From: JBKQHQ01 sp052148715
GTDB taxonomy: Bacteria; Pseudomonadota; Alphaproteobacteria; Rhizobiales; Xanthobacteraceae
DNA length: 64,000 nucleotides
Assembly: GCA_052148715.1 (NCBI GenBank)
Contig: JBKQHQ010000259.1
Coordinates: 62,001 to 126,000 of the forward strand
Reading direction: 5' to 3'
Below are positions 33,963 to 44,825 of this stretch, one piece after another. Position 1 is the stretch's first letter. Every line of letters starts with the position of its first letter. The position numbers and the translations under genes are program-made. The notes below the pieces were generated by a model. The model was given only the letters and a program-made list of their open reading frames with translations, was not told where the DNA came from and did not search any database.

Positions 33963-34097
33963 TTGGGGACGCGGCGCAAGTCACTCCGGCAGTTGTTGCT
34001 CAAAGCATTGGCGGCAGCGTGAAGTTACACTAAAGTGATCTAGTCGTTTGGGAGTCTTGCCGACGCGGCCGCTCGCGCGAGGTGGGAGAGTTCGGTT

Positions 34098-34436
34098 ATG
34101 AAGCTCATCATTGCCATCATCAAGCCGTTCCGGCTCGAGGAGGTCCGCGACGCGCTGAACCTAATCGGCGTGCATGGGATGACCATCACCGAGGTCAAAG
34201 GCTATGGGCGCCAGAAGGGCCACGTGGAGACCTATCGCGGGGCCGAATATGCGGTGAAATTCCTCCCCAAAATACGCCTCGAGCTGGCGGTGCCCGCCGA
34301 CCAGGTCGATGCGGCTGTTGCGGCGATCGCCGGCGCTGCCAAGACGGGCGAAATCGGCGATGGCAAGATTTTCCTCACCCCGATCGATCACGTTGTGCGG
34401 ATTCGCACCGGGGAAACGGACAGTGATGCACTGTAG
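34098..34436 (+). CDS. glnK: P-II nitrogen regulatory protein GlnK (copy 1)
   Basis: A 112-residue P-II trimer subunit. It has the T-loop with the uridylylation site Tyr-51 (YRGAEY), the GYGRQKGH loop and the IGDGKIF ATP/2-oxoglutarate region. P-II proteins sense 2-oxoglutarate and ATP/ADP and act on AmtB, glutamine synthetase adenylylation and NtrB. A GGGAG site precedes the ATG. About 70% identical to the second copy 310 bases on. Differences lie mainly at residues 64-82 and 93-97. Confidence 0.95.
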   Translation: MKLIIAIIKPFRLEEVRDALNLIGVHGMTITEVKGYGRQKGHVETYRGAEYAVKFLPKIRLELAVPADQVDAAVAAIAGAAKTGEIGDGKIFLTPIDHVVRIRTGETDSDAL

Positions 34437-34745
34437 CGCAAGCGCGGCCTGGGGAATTCCCGTTAACCATCCTAACCACCACCCAATCGTAAATCATCGT
34501 CCTGCTCAAATGTTGAGCACTCTGGGTACGGGCTATGCGGCTTGCGGCGGAAACGGTGCGAAAGTCCTTATGCATATAAGAAAACATCGTTCTATTCGCT
34601 GCTTATGGACCTTGAACCGAAACTGGCACGGGGTTTGATTATAGGATCTTGGCCCTGTCCCTCGGCATGATCCCGGGCGGCATGGTCGGAGCTGGGATCG
34701 CCCGACCCAAAAAGGGAGGATCGGGCCCATGTTGGGGATTAACCG
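34437..34745. other. 309-base gap between the two glnK genes
   Basis: No gene is seen. It contains a sigma-54-like site (34624-34639), and a GC-rich inverted motif (GATCGCCCGACCC ... GGATCGGGC, about 34697-34736) close to the second glnK start. The gap suggests glnK2-amtB has its own promoter. Confidence 0.5.
34624..34639 (+). promoter_or_regulatory. Sigma-54 (-24/-12)-like promoter before glnK2-amtB
   Basis: TGGCACGGGGTTTGAT matches the -24/-12 consensus TGGCACG-N4-TTGC except that TTGC is TTGA. It is 107 bases before glnK2. glnK-amtB operons are normally driven by NtrC and sigma-54 under nitrogen limitation. Confidence 0.55.
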
Positions 34746-35084
34746 ATGAAAATCGTCATGGCGATTATCAAGCCATTCAAGCTCGAAGAGGTGCGCGACG
34801 CCCTCACCGCGATCGGCGTGCACGGGATGACCGTCACGGAGGTCAAGGGCTACGGGCGTCAAAAAGGCCACACGGAAATTTACCGAGGAGCCGAATACGC
34901 GGTGAGCTTCCTGCCGAAGCTCAAGATCGAGGTGGCGGTCGCCGCCAGCGATGCGGATCGGGTGATCGAGGCGATCACCAACGCGGCCAAAACCGGCCAG
35001 ATCGGCGACGGCAAGATCTTCGTTCTCAATCTCGATCACGCGGTGCGCATCCGGACCGGCGAATCTGACGCCGCGGCCCTGTGA
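34746..35084 (+). CDS. glnK: P-II nitrogen regulatory protein GlnK (copy 2)
   Basis: A 112-residue P-II protein with Tyr-51, GYGRQKGH and IGDGKIF all intact. It is 36 bases before amtB, so this copy is the likely direct partner that plugs the AmtB channel when nitrogen is plentiful. The preceding sigma-54-like site suggests nitrogen-limited induction. The paired arrangement with copy 1 points to a tandem duplication with possible split roles. Confidence 0.95.
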   Translation: MKIVMAIIKPFKLEEVRDALTAIGVHGMTVTEVKGYGRQKGHTEIYRGAEYAVSFLPKLKIEVAVAASDADRVIEAITNAAKTGQIGDGKIFVLNLDHAVRIRTGESDAAAL

Positions 35085-35119
35085 CAGCGCGCCCATTCGT
35101 TTTCCCAAGGAGCCAAACC

Positions 35120-36535
35120 ATGACGTTTAGAAGACCATCCCGTGCGGGATTGCTGGCGCTCGCATGCGGGCTTTTCCTGGCCGCGTTCATCAGCATCCTG
35201 CTGGTGGATCACTCTTTCGCGCAGACGACGGCGCCGGCTCCAGCCGCCGCGGCGGCTACCCCGCCGGCCTGCGATGCCAAGACCTTGGAAGCATGCACGC
35301 CGAATTCCGGCGACACCGCCTGGATGCTGACCTCGGTGGCGCTGGTGCTGATGATGACGATTCCGGGCCTCGGCCTGTTCTACGGCGGCATGGTCCGCAA
35401 GAAGAATGTCGGCGATACGGTGATGACAAGCTTTGCCATCACCTGCCTGGTCACGGTGTTGTTTGCCGTCGTGACCTACAGCCTCGCCTTCCGCCCCGGC
35501 ACCGCCTACATCGGCGGTCTCGATCGCGCCTTCCTGCAGGGTATCCTGAGCGACATCGCGAAGGGGGTCGGCAATCCCAATTCGCTCGCGCCGACGATCC
35601 CCGAAACCGTCTATATGTGCTTCCAGATGACCTTCGCGATCATCACGCCGGCGCTCATTGCCGGCGCCTTTGCGGAGCGCATGAAATTCTCGGCGATGCT
35701 CTGGTTCATCGGCCTGTGGGCGATCTTCGTCTACGCACCGATCGCGCATTGGGTCTGGGGCCCCGACGGCCTGCTCAGCAACGTCAATGACAACGCCTTA
35801 TTCAAGGTGCTCGACTTCGCGGGCGGTACCGTCGTGCATATCAATTCCGGCGTCGCCGGCCTGATGTGCGCGTTGATGCTCGGCAAGCGCAAGGACACCG
35901 GGCCCGCCCACAATGTCGTGCTCACCTTCATCGGCGCTTCGCTGCTGTGGGTCGGCTGGTTCGGCTTCAACGCCGGCTCCGCCGTCACCGCCGGAATGCA
36001 GGCCGGCATGGCCATGACGGTCACGCAGATCGCCACCGCCGTCGCCGCGCTCACCTGGATGTTCGTCGAGTGGTCGCACCGCGGCAAGCCGACCGTCATC
36101 GGCATCTGCTCGGGTGCGGTCGCCGGCCTCGTGGCGATCACGCCGGCGTCCGGTTTCGTCGGGCCCGCCGGGTCGATGGCGATCGGCGTTGCGGCCGGTG
36201 TGCTCTGTTACCTGGGCGCCACCTGGCTCAAGGCGATGTTCGGCTACGATGATGCCCTCGATGCCTTCGGCGTGCATGGCGTCGGCGGCGCCACCGGCGC
36301 GATCCTGACCGGTGTGTTTGCGATCAGCGAATACGGCGGCACTTCGGGCTTGATCGAAGGCAACCCGGGTCAGCTGATCAACCAGATCGAGGGGGTCGTC
36401 ATCGTCATCGTCTACGATGTGATCGTGACGCTGATCATCCTCAAGCTTGTCGATCTCTTCGTCGGACTGCGCGTCTCCACCGAGGTCGAACGCGACGGTC
36501 TCGATATCAATCTGCACGGGGAGATCGTGCAGTAG
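35120..36535 (+). CDS. amtB: Ammonium transporter AmtB
   Basis: A 471-residue ammonium channel with a signal peptide (about 1-35, ending HSFAQ), a short Pro/Ala/Cys periplasmic stretch and eleven membrane helices. Signature regions include GLGLFYGGMVRKKN, FQMTFAIITPALIAGAFAER and DAFGVHGVGGATGAILTG, with the pore His residues of the twin-His motif. The ATG at 35120 follows AAGGAG; the longer frame from 35081 is discounted. A strong hairpin follows the gene. Confidence 0.95.
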   Translation: MTFRRPSRAGLLALACGLFLAAFISILLVDHSFAQTTAPAPAAAAATPPACDAKTLEACTPNSGDTAWMLTSVALVLMMTIPGLGLFYGGMVRKKNVGDTVMTSFAITCLVTVLFAVVTYSLAFRPGTAYIGGLDRAFLQGILSDIAKGVGNPNSLAPTIPETVYMCFQMTFAIITPALIAGAFAERMKFSAMLWFIGLWAIFVYAPIAHWVWGPDGLLSNVNDNALFKVLDFAGGTVVHINSGVAGLMCALMLGKRKDTGPAHNVVLTFIGASLLWVGWFGFNAGSAVTAGMQAGMAMTVTQIATAVAALTWMFVEWSHRGKPTVIGICSGAVAGLVAITPASGFVGPAGSMAIGVAAGVLCYLGATWLKAMFGYDDALDAFGVHGVGGATGAILTGVFAISEYGGTSGLIEGNPGQLINQIEGVVIVIVYDVIVTLIILKLVDLFVGLRVSTEVERDGLDINLHGEIVQ

Positions 36536-36613
36536 AGGACGCCATCAGCCGCGGCACCGTTGCGGCAAATGGAAGGCGGTTGGAGCGGAACCCGGCACCG
36601 CTCTCTCCGTCGA

Positions 36614-36640
36614 GAGGCCCCGGTCATCGACCGGGGCCTC
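36614..36640 (+). terminator. Strong hairpin after amtB
   Basis: A perfect 12-base stem GAGGCCCCGGTC / GACCGGGGCCTC with a 3-base loop lies 78 bases after amtB and before the convergent FAD-oxidase gene. It probably ends transcripts from amtB and perhaps from the other side, though no T-run is present. Confidence 0.65.
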
Positions 36641-36672
36641 ACTCAATTGGTGGTGCGGGGCTCGCCGCAATC

Positions 36673-38049
<1,377 letters not shown>

Positions 38050-38060
38050 GGTCAGCCCCG

Positions 38061-39617
38061 TCAGATCATCAATTCGATCAAGCGCGGTCCCTTGTGCTCC
38101 ATCGCCGACGCGTATTGCGCGGCAAATTCTTCGACGGTGGTTGCGCGGCTCGCCTCCACGCCGAGACCGTTGGCGATCTGTACCCAATTCATTTCCGGAT
38201 GGCGCAGGTCGAGCATCGATAGGGCTTTGCCCCCGACCGAGCCGAGGCCGACGCGCTGCAGCTCGATATTAAGGATTGCGTAGGACCGATTGGCGTAGAT
38301 GACCGTCGTCACATCCAGTTTTTCCCGCGCCATCGTCCACAGCGCCTGTAGCGTATAGGTGGCGCCGCCGTCGCCATGCGGGCAGACCACCTTGCGATCC
38401 GGTGCGGCCAGCGCCGCGCCAACGGCGAGCGGCAAGCCCTGGCCGATCGAGCCGCCGGCAAGCGGCAGATGCGTATGCGGGCGGGCGCGGGCGAGCAGCA
38501 TCAGCAACGGCAGCCCCGACGTTGCGGATTCGTCCGCATAGATGGCATTGTCCGGCGTCATCCGGGTGATGATTGCAGCGGCGGTGATGGCGTTCAGCGC
38601 CCCGGTCGGGGAAGCCGGCAGTTGCAGCGGCACACGCCCCTGCGCCGCGGGCGGCGCCCCAATGGCGTCGGCCAGATTCTGCAGCGCTTTGACCCCGTCT
38701 TCGTGCGGATGCGCGAGATGAGCGAACGCGCATGTTTGCGGTGCGCACCAACTCGGCTTGCCCGGATAGGCGAAGAACGACACCGGCGGCTTGCTGCCGA
38801 CCAGAACGACCTGCTCCATGCTGGCCAAAATCGCGACGATCTGCTCGGCGAAATAGGGAAGCCGCTCCACCGGCACCCGGCCGGCCCCGAGCTCGCTGTG
38901 TGGCGCGAACGTATCGCACAGCAGCCGCGCGCCGGTCTTCGCGGCGATCCGCCCGGCCGCCTTCAGCCCGTCGCCGATCAATGCCGCGCCGCGGAGCAGG
39001 AATGCCGTGCGTTTGCCGTTCGACAGCAGTCTTGCGACCGCCTCGATCGTATCGGCGGCGACCGCAGCCGGTCCGATGTCGGGCAAAGGTCGCGCAGCAT
39101 GCTCGGCTTGGTTCCACGCGGTGTCGGCGGGCAGGATCAGTGTGGCGATCCCGCCGGGGGCGGCGCGGGCCGCCTGGACCGCGCGAGCGGCGTCGCTCGC
39201 CACCTCATTGGCTGCCTTGGATTGATGAAACCACGACGACACCGGCCGGGCAAAGCCGGCCACATCGGACGTCAGAGGCGCGTCGTACTGCAAATGATAC
39301 GTCGCGTGATCGCCCACCACATTGACGATCGGACTTCCCGCCCGCCGCGCGTTGTGGAGGTTGGCGAGGCCGTTGGCGAGCCCAGGCCCCAGGTGGAGCA
39401 GGGTCGCTGCGGGCTTGCCCGCCATACGGCCATAGCCATCGGCGGCGCCGGTCGCTACCCCTTCGAACAGGCACAGAACCGGGCGGACGCCTGTGATGGA
39501 ATCGAGCGCGGCGACGAAATGCAGTTCCGATGTGCCCGGATTGGCAAAGCATATTTCTACGCCGCAATTGACCAGCGTCTGCGCCAGTGACTGCGCGCCA
39601 TTCATTTCCCCGATCAT
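38061..39617 (-). CDS. ThDP-dependent enzyme (acetolactate synthase / benzoylformate decarboxylase-like)
   Basis: A 518-residue thiamine-diphosphate enzyme. The catalytic Glu-52 is in LFEGVATGAADGYGR, the central domain spans about 190-320, and the cofactor motif is GDG at 415-417 with Asn-443. It is often annotated as acetolactate synthase, but no small subunit is nearby, and the partner FAD oxidase would fit a 2-oxoacid decarboxylase acting on the product of 2-hydroxyacid oxidation (for example mandelate to benzoylformate to benzaldehyde). Sequence does not decide. The ATG at 39617 is preferred; a second ATG lies four codons on. Confidence 0.85.
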   Translation of the reverse strand: MIGEMNGAQSLAQTLVNCGVEICFANPGTSELHFVAALDSITGVRPVLCLFEGVATGAADGYGRMAGKPAATLLHLGPGLANGLANLHNARRAGSPIVNVVGDHATYHLQYDAPLTSDVAGFARPVSSWFHQSKAANEVASDAARAVQAARAAPGGIATLILPADTAWNQAEHAARPLPDIGPAAVAADTIEAVARLLSNGKRTAFLLRGAALIGDGLKAAGRIAAKTGARLLCDTFAPHSELGAGRVPVERLPYFAEQIVAILASMEQVVLVGSKPPVSFFAYPGKPSWCAPQTCAFAHLAHPHEDGVKALQNLADAIGAPPAAQGRVPLQLPASPTGALNAITAAAIITRMTPDNAIYADESATSGLPLLMLLARARPHTHLPLAGGSIGQGLPLAVGAALAAPDRKVVCPHGDGGATYTLQALWTMAREKLDVTTVIYANRSYAILNIELQRVGLGSVGGKALSMLDLRHPEMNWVQIANGLGVEASRATTVEEFAAQYASAMEHKGPRLIELMI

Positions 39618-39915
39618 GGCTCTACGTCCCCGCTGTTTTCGGTGGTGACACGGGATCGAGCACAAAAGTCGCGGGCGCGCCATCGATGAATCAGATCGGA
39701 CTTGACCGTCGTCTAGCGGATATAGGTCCATGCTGCCGGCGTTTTCCGATGCCGGGCGGCCGGATCTTGCGCTTGCGCAGGTGGGCCGCTGCTCTATAAG
39801 CCGCCCGGCCCCGGTCCTTAGTCCTTGCTAAATCGCGATGGTTAATCGGGTCTTAACCTCGCCGCACCTATGGTGTCGAACCCGATGCAGCGGGGCGGCG
39901 GCACCGCCTTTGAAG

Positions 39916-41139
39916 ATGTTCATGATCGCAGCCGAACGCGAGTCTTCCTTTATGGCGGCGCGGGTCGTCGATACGCGCTCGCCGTTTGCGCGCCTCACCG
40001 AGCTGTTGGGGGATAGCAAGCCGGGTATGCCGCCGATCAGTCTGGCGGTCGGCGAGCCGCAGCATCCGATTCCTCCCTTCGTCGGGCCGGTCCTCGCCGC
40101 GCACCTGAACGAGTTCGGCCGCTACCCGATCAATAAAGGCATCGCGGAGTTTCGCCAGGCTGTCGCAGGTTGGCTCGGCCGCCGCTTCGATCTGCCGCGC
40201 CCAGTCGATCCGGAAACCGAGGTGCTGGTCCTCAACGGCACCCGCGAAGGGCTATTCCTTGCAGCGCTTGCGGCGAAGCGGTTCGTCGGCCAGCGGCCGA
40301 GCCACCCGGCCATCCTGTTGCCCAATCCGTTCTATGCGGCCTATTCGGCGGGCGCGACGGCGGCCGGTTGCGAGACGGTCTATCTCGACGCCACGCCCGC
40401 GACCGGATTTCTTCCCGACCTCGATGCGCTGACGCCCGACCTCCTTGCCCGGACGGTCGCGTTCTATCTCGCTTCCCCCGCCAATCCGCAGGGTGCGGTG
40501 GCGAGCAAGACCTACTTGGCGCGACTGGCCGGGTTGGCGCAGCGTCACGGATTTCTGGTCTTCGCCGATGAATGCTATTGCGAGATCTATGGCTCTGGCG
40601 GCGAGCCTCCGTGCGGCATGCTGGAAGCGGCCGGCCCGGACTTCGCCAACGTGCTGGTGTTCCACTCGCTCTCCAAGCGCTCGAATTTGCCGGGGCTGCG
40701 GGTCGGCTTCGTCGCCGGTGATCGGCATTTCCTCGGCCGCTTCCTCGAGCTGCGCAATGTCGCCGCGCCGCAAGTGCCGATGCCGGCGCAGCGTGTCGCG
40801 GTCGCGGCGTACGCGGACGAGGCGCATGTGGAAGAGAATCGCAAGCTTTATACGGCCAAATTCGACCTCGCCGATCAGATCATCGGTGACCGCTACGGGT
40901 ACCGGCGACCGGCCGGAGGGTTTTTTCTCTGGCTTGACGTCTCGGCCCAAGGCGGAGATGAGCAGGTCACGATGAAGCTTTGGCGTGAGGCAGGGATCAG
41001 GGTCGTCCCGGGGCGCTATCTTGCGCGCGACCAGGCCGACGGCAGTAATCCGGGCGCCGGCTATATCCGCCTCGCCTTGGTGCAGGACTATGACACGACG
41101 GCCCAGGCGCTCCACCGCCTGGTCGCTGCGCTCGGCTAG
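39916..41139 (+). CDS. Class I/II PLP aminotransferase (DapC-like)
   Basis: A 407-residue fold-type I aminotransferase with PLP-lysine Lys-254 in FHSLSKRSNLPGLRVGF, the substrate loop SLAVGEPQHPIP, NPFYAAY and the conserved Asn in SPANPQGA. This SKRSN pattern is characteristic of the branch that includes succinyldiaminopimelate aminotransferase DapC of lysine/peptidoglycan synthesis. Starts at 39916, 39922 and 39952 are all possible; none has a good ribosome-binding site. It precedes ftsK, separated by a palindromic repeat. Confidence 0.85.
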   Translation: MFMIAAERESSFMAARVVDTRSPFARLTELLGDSKPGMPPISLAVGEPQHPIPPFVGPVLAAHLNEFGRYPINKGIAEFRQAVAGWLGRRFDLPRPVDPETEVLVLNGTREGLFLAALAAKRFVGQRPSHPAILLPNPFYAAYSAGATAAGCETVYLDATPATGFLPDLDALTPDLLARTVAFYLASPANPQGAVASKTYLARLAGLAQRHGFLVFADECYCEIYGSGGEPPCGMLEAAGPDFANVLVFHSLSKRSNLPGLRVGFVAGDRHFLGRFLELRNVAAPQVPMPAQRVAVAAYADEAHVEENRKLYTAKFDLADQIIGDRYGYRRPAGGFFLWLDVSAQGGDEQVTMKLWREAGIRVVPGRYLARDQADGSNPGAGYIRLALVQDYDTTAQALHRLVAALG

Positions 41140-41140
41140 C

Positions 41141-41185
41141 GCATGTTCCGGCGAAGTGGATACCGGTTTGCCGTGAAGAACATGC
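41141..41185. repeat. Palindromic Rhizobiales intergenic repeat
   Basis: A 45-base element whose ends GCATGTTC and GAACATGC are inverted copies, with the AAGTGG...ACCGGTTT core seen in a widespread short intergenic repeat of Rhizobiales. It fills most of the gap between the aminotransferase and ftsK. Confidence 0.7.
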
Positions 41186-41215
41186 GCCAACGATAGAGGA
41201 GAGCATTTTCCGACC

Positions 41216-43678
41216 ATGCCCGCGTTCGGCCGCAGCCTTGACGCCCTCACCATGTTGTCAGATCAGCTCCAGGAAGCGATCCGGCGGCGGCTGCGTGAGT
41301 GCGCCGGCTTGAGCCTCATCGCGCTGGCGTTCGGTGCGGCGCTGATGTTGGCGACCTGGTCGGTCAAGGACCCGAGCCTCAGTCACGCGACGGCTTCCCA
41401 CCCGCGTAATTTCCTGGGGATGCCGGGCGCCATCGTTGCCGACCTGCTGATGCAGCTCATCGGCGTCGCCGCCGTCGCCGTGTTTCTGCCGCTGGCGATG
41501 TGGGGTTGGCGGCTGATCGGCCATCGGCCGATCGGTCGGGAGGGGTTGCGCGCAGGAGCGTGGTTCCTCGGCGTCTTGCTGGCGGCGGCCTTTGCCTCGT
41601 GCCTGCCGCGCACCGCCGCTTGGCCGCTGCCGACCGGGCTCGGCGGCGTCGTCGGCGATGCCCTGCTACGGCTGCCGGCGGCCTTTGCGGGGCGGCTCTC
41701 CGGTTGGCCGCTCCTGATCGTGGCGCTCGTCACCGGCGCTGCCGCGGCGCTCCTTCTTGCGATCGGCAGCGGGGTGGGTTGGCAGGGGGCGGCGGCGCCC
41801 GTGCCGCGCCGCCGGCCGGCGCGCGAAGAGGACGAGGATCTCGACGAAGCCGACCAGGGGTCAATCTCGCTCGGCCGCATCACGCATGCCTTGCTGAGCC
41901 TGAAATCGCGCATTGCTCGGCTTTTGCACGGCACTATGTCGGTCGCCCACTCCCGCCGGCGTGAGCGCGCCGTGGCGGCGGAACGGCTGGAGCCCCGATT
42001 CGACGGCGAAGCCGACGAAGCGGCCGAGCCCGACGAGGAGGAACAGGAGGAGGAAGACGGCGCAGAGGAGGCCGAGGAGGAAGAGACAGATGAGCCTGCG
42101 ACCGCGGCGCGTAAGCCGGCAGCGCGCCTGCGCGTGGCTCCGCGCAAGGATGGCTATGTGCTGCCACCCCTCACGCTGCTGGCCCTCCCGAAGGCCTCCG
42201 AGCGCTCGACCGTGAGCACCGAGGCCATCCAACAGAATGGTGCGGCGCTCGAAGGCGTGCTCTCGGACTTCGGTGTGCGCGGTGAGATCATCAACGCTCG
42301 TCCGGGACCGGTCGTGACCCTCTACGAGCTTGAGCCGGCGCCGGGGATCAAATCGTCGCGGGTCATTGGTCTAGCGGATGACATCGCCCGCTCGATGAGC
42401 GCGCTTTCGGCGCGCGTCGCCGTCGTTTCGGGACGTAATGCGATCGGCATCGAGCTGCCCAATCCGACTCGCGAGAAGGTCTATTTCCGCGAGCTGCTGT
42501 CCGACAAGAACTACACGGACAGCACCGCCAAGCTACCGCTTTGTCTCGGCAAGACCATCGGTGGTGAATCGGTGATCGTCGATCTCGCGCGCATGCCGCA
42601 TTTGCTGATCGCCGGCACCACCGGCTCCGGCAAGTCCGTGGCGATCAACACCATGATCCTCAGTCTGGTCTATCGGCTGCGGCCTGAGCAGTGCCGGCTG
42701 ATCATGGTCGACCCGAAGATGCTTGAGCTGTCGGTGTATGACGGCATTCCCCACCTGCTGACGCCAGTGGTCACCGATCCCAAGAAAGCAGTGGTGGCGC
42801 TTAAATGGGCGGTGCGAGAGATGGAGGAGCGCTACAAGAAGATGTCCAAGCTCGGCGTGCGCAATATCGACGGCTACAACACGCGCGTCGCCGAAGCCAA
42901 GGCCAAGGGCGAGCAGCTCACACGCACCGTGCACACGGGCTACGACCGCGAGTCCGGAGAAGCGATCTATGAGGAGGAGCAGCTCGATCTCGAGCCGTTG
43001 CCCTTCACGGTCGTTATCGTCGACGAGATGGCGGATCTGATGATGGTCGCCGGTAAGGATATCGAAGGCGCCATCCAGCGGCTGGCGCAGATGGCACGCG
43101 CCGCCGGCATCCACTGCATCCTGGCGACGCAGCGCCCCTCGGTCGACGTCATCACCGGCACCATCAAGGCGAATTTCCCGACCCGCATTTCCTTCCAGGT
43201 CACCTCGAAGATCGACAGCCGCACCATTCTGGGTGAGCAGGGCGCCGAGCAGCTGCTTGGGCAAGGCGACATGCTCTATATGGCAGGCGGCGGGCGCATC
43301 AGTCGCGTGCACGGCCCGTTCGTGTCCGACGAGGAAGTCGAAAAGATCGTGCGGCATCTCAAGGCCCAGGGGGTACCGCAGTATCTCGAGGCGGTGACCG
43401 CCGACGTCGAGGTCGAGGAGGATGACGGGGCGGTATTCGACGCGACCGCCATGGGGGGCGAGGGGGGCGCCGGCAAGGATCTCTACCAGCAGGCCGTGGA
43501 GGTCGTGACGCGCGACCGCAAGGCTTCCACCAGTTATATCCAAAGGCGGCTGCAAATTGGGTACAACCGCGCCGCCTCGTTAATGGAGAGAATGGAGAAA
43601 GAGGGTATTGTCGGCCAGGCCAATCACGCCGGAAAACGCGAGATTCTGGTTGGCGAGGAAAACGACGAGCCTTATTGA
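41216..43678 (+). CDS. ftsK: DNA translocase FtsK
   Basis: An 820-residue septum-anchored DNA pump that clears chromosome DNA during division and activates XerCD at dif. In order: about four membrane segments (35-190), a charged linker with a long Glu/Asp-rich run (about 255-295), the motor with Walker A GTTGSGKS (467-474) and VVIVDEMADLMM Walker B, and the C-terminal gamma winged helix (about 750-815, SYIQRRLQIGYNRAASLMERMEKEG) that reads KOPS sites. ATG at 41216 is used; an ATG at 41252 is possible. Length is typical for alphaproteobacteria. Confidence 0.95.
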   Translation: MPAFGRSLDALTMLSDQLQEAIRRRLRECAGLSLIALAFGAALMLATWSVKDPSLSHATASHPRNFLGMPGAIVADLLMQLIGVAAVAVFLPLAMWGWRLIGHRPIGREGLRAGAWFLGVLLAAAFASCLPRTAAWPLPTGLGGVVGDALLRLPAAFAGRLSGWPLLIVALVTGAAAALLLAIGSGVGWQGAAAPVPRRRPAREEDEDLDEADQGSISLGRITHALLSLKSRIARLLHGTMSVAHSRRRERAVAAERLEPRFDGEADEAAEPDEEEQEEEDGAEEAEEEETDEPATAARKPAARLRVAPRKDGYVLPPLTLLALPKASERSTVSTEAIQQNGAALEGVLSDFGVRGEIINARPGPVVTLYELEPAPGIKSSRVIGLADDIARSMSALSARVAVVSGRNAIGIELPNPTREKVYFRELLSDKNYTDSTAKLPLCLGKTIGGESVIVDLARMPHLLIAGTTGSGKSVAINTMILSLVYRLRPEQCRLIMVDPKMLELSVYDGIPHLLTPVVTDPKKAVVALKWAVREMEERYKKMSKLGVRNIDGYNTRVAEAKAKGEQLTRTVHTGYDRESGEAIYEEEQLDLEPLPFTVVIVDEMADLMMVAGKDIEGAIQRLAQMARAAGIHCILATQRPSVDVITGTIKANFPTRISFQVTSKIDSRTILGEQGAEQLLGQGDMLYMAGGGRISRVHGPFVSDEEVEKIVRHLKAQGVPQYLEAVTADVEVEEDDGAVFDATAMGGEGGAGKDLYQQAVEVVTRDRKASTSYIQRRLQIGYNRAASLMERMEKEGIVGQANHAGKREILVGEENDEPY

Positions 43679-43804
43679 GAAACATGGGTCGGATCGCTGG
43701 TGGGCCGTGAAATAGCCACAGCAATGTCCGATTGGTCTGACTTGCCATAGCACGGGTGCCAGGGCTCGCTGCTATCGAGTTGGGGACGCTAAGCGGAGAA
43801 CGAC

Positions 43805-44680
43805 ATGACGAGAACGGTCCCGGCGGCCTTGCTCGGATCTTTTCTGTTGGGATTGATTTGTTCCCCGACGCTCCTGTCGGCGCAGACCCCAACAGTGCCG
43901 GTGCCGACGCCTGCACCGCCGCAACGCAGCGGGACAGCCGCCCCCGCCAAGCCCACGGCCGCGAAGAGCACCACCGATCAATCACCCTCGAGCGCGATTC
44001 CGCGGCCGCCCAACCCGGTCGGGACGCCGAGCAAGCCCTCCGGCCCGGCCGCGACGGCCGCAAAGCCACCGGGGGCGGACGCGACAACAGACAAGCTCCC
44101 CGCGCCGAACATTGAAACGACCAACACGCTGAACGCCGATCAACGCGCCCTGCTCGACCGGATCAGTAATTATCTGTCGAGCGTGCATACCATGGTGGGC
44201 AAGTTCGTTCAGGTCGGGCCCGATGGCGGCAAGACCACGGGCGACTTCTTCCTGCAGAAGCCAGGCAAGGTACGGTTTCAATACGATCCGCCGGCCCCGA
44301 CCGAGATCGTTGCCGACGGTCAATCGGTTGCCGTGCGTGATCGCAATCTCAACACCCAGGACGTCTATGAATTGTCGCAAACGCCGCTGCGTTTCCTGCT
44401 GGCCGACCATATCGATATTATCAACGACACCAATCTGGTCGCCATGACTCCCGACGATAACTTCGTCTCGGTGGTGATCGAGGAGCGTAACCTTGTCGCC
44501 GGCACCTACCGCCTGATGGTGATGTTCGGAGCCAAGGACTTGCAGCTCAAGCAGTGGACCATCACCGACCCACAAGGCTACGACACCACGGTTGCGATCT
44601 ACAATCTCGACACCGCCAAGCGGCCCGATCCGGACTTGTTCAGGATCACCTACGAACGCGCCGATCACACTATCCAGTAA
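43805..44680 (+). CDS. lolA: LolA-family outer-membrane lipoprotein carrier protein, paralogue 1
   Basis: A 291-residue secreted protein with a signal peptide (about 1-24), a Pro/Ala/Lys-rich linker (25-110) and a LolA domain (about 118-290) that starts NTLNADQRALLDRIS and includes GKFVQVGPDGGKTTGDFFLQKPGKVRF. LolA ferries lipoproteins across the periplasm. The long low-complexity linker is unlike E. coli LolA. The start has GGAGAACGAC upstream, nearly identical to that of the next gene. It follows ftsK by 126 bases. Confidence 0.88.
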   Translation: MTRTVPAALLGSFLLGLICSPTLLSAQTPTVPVPTPAPPQRSGTAAPAKPTAAKSTTDQSPSSAIPRPPNPVGTPSKPSGPAATAAKPPGADATTDKLPAPNIETTNTLNADQRALLDRISNYLSSVHTMVGKFVQVGPDGGKTTGDFFLQKPGKVRFQYDPPAPTEIVADGQSVAVRDRNLNTQDVYELSQTPLRFLLADHIDIINDTNLVAMTPDDNFVSVVIEERNLVAGTYRLMVMFGAKDLQLKQWTITDPQGYDTTVAIYNLDTAKRPDPDLFRITYERADHTIQ

Positions 44681-44825
44681 GGACGTTTGCTGTGCTGTTG
44701 CGTATGGTTTGGTGGTGCTCGAGCGAAGCTCGATGCTCTCCGCGCCCGCAAGAGTCTTCAGCCGATCAGGCTCGGCTGGACGCAGTATCATGCGCCGTTT
44801 TTTGCGGGCGCTCACGGAGAACGAC

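Noticed and set aside
42533..43555. 340-codon minus-strand frame in ftsK
   Set aside because: Complement of the highly conserved FtsK motor; no independent evidence.
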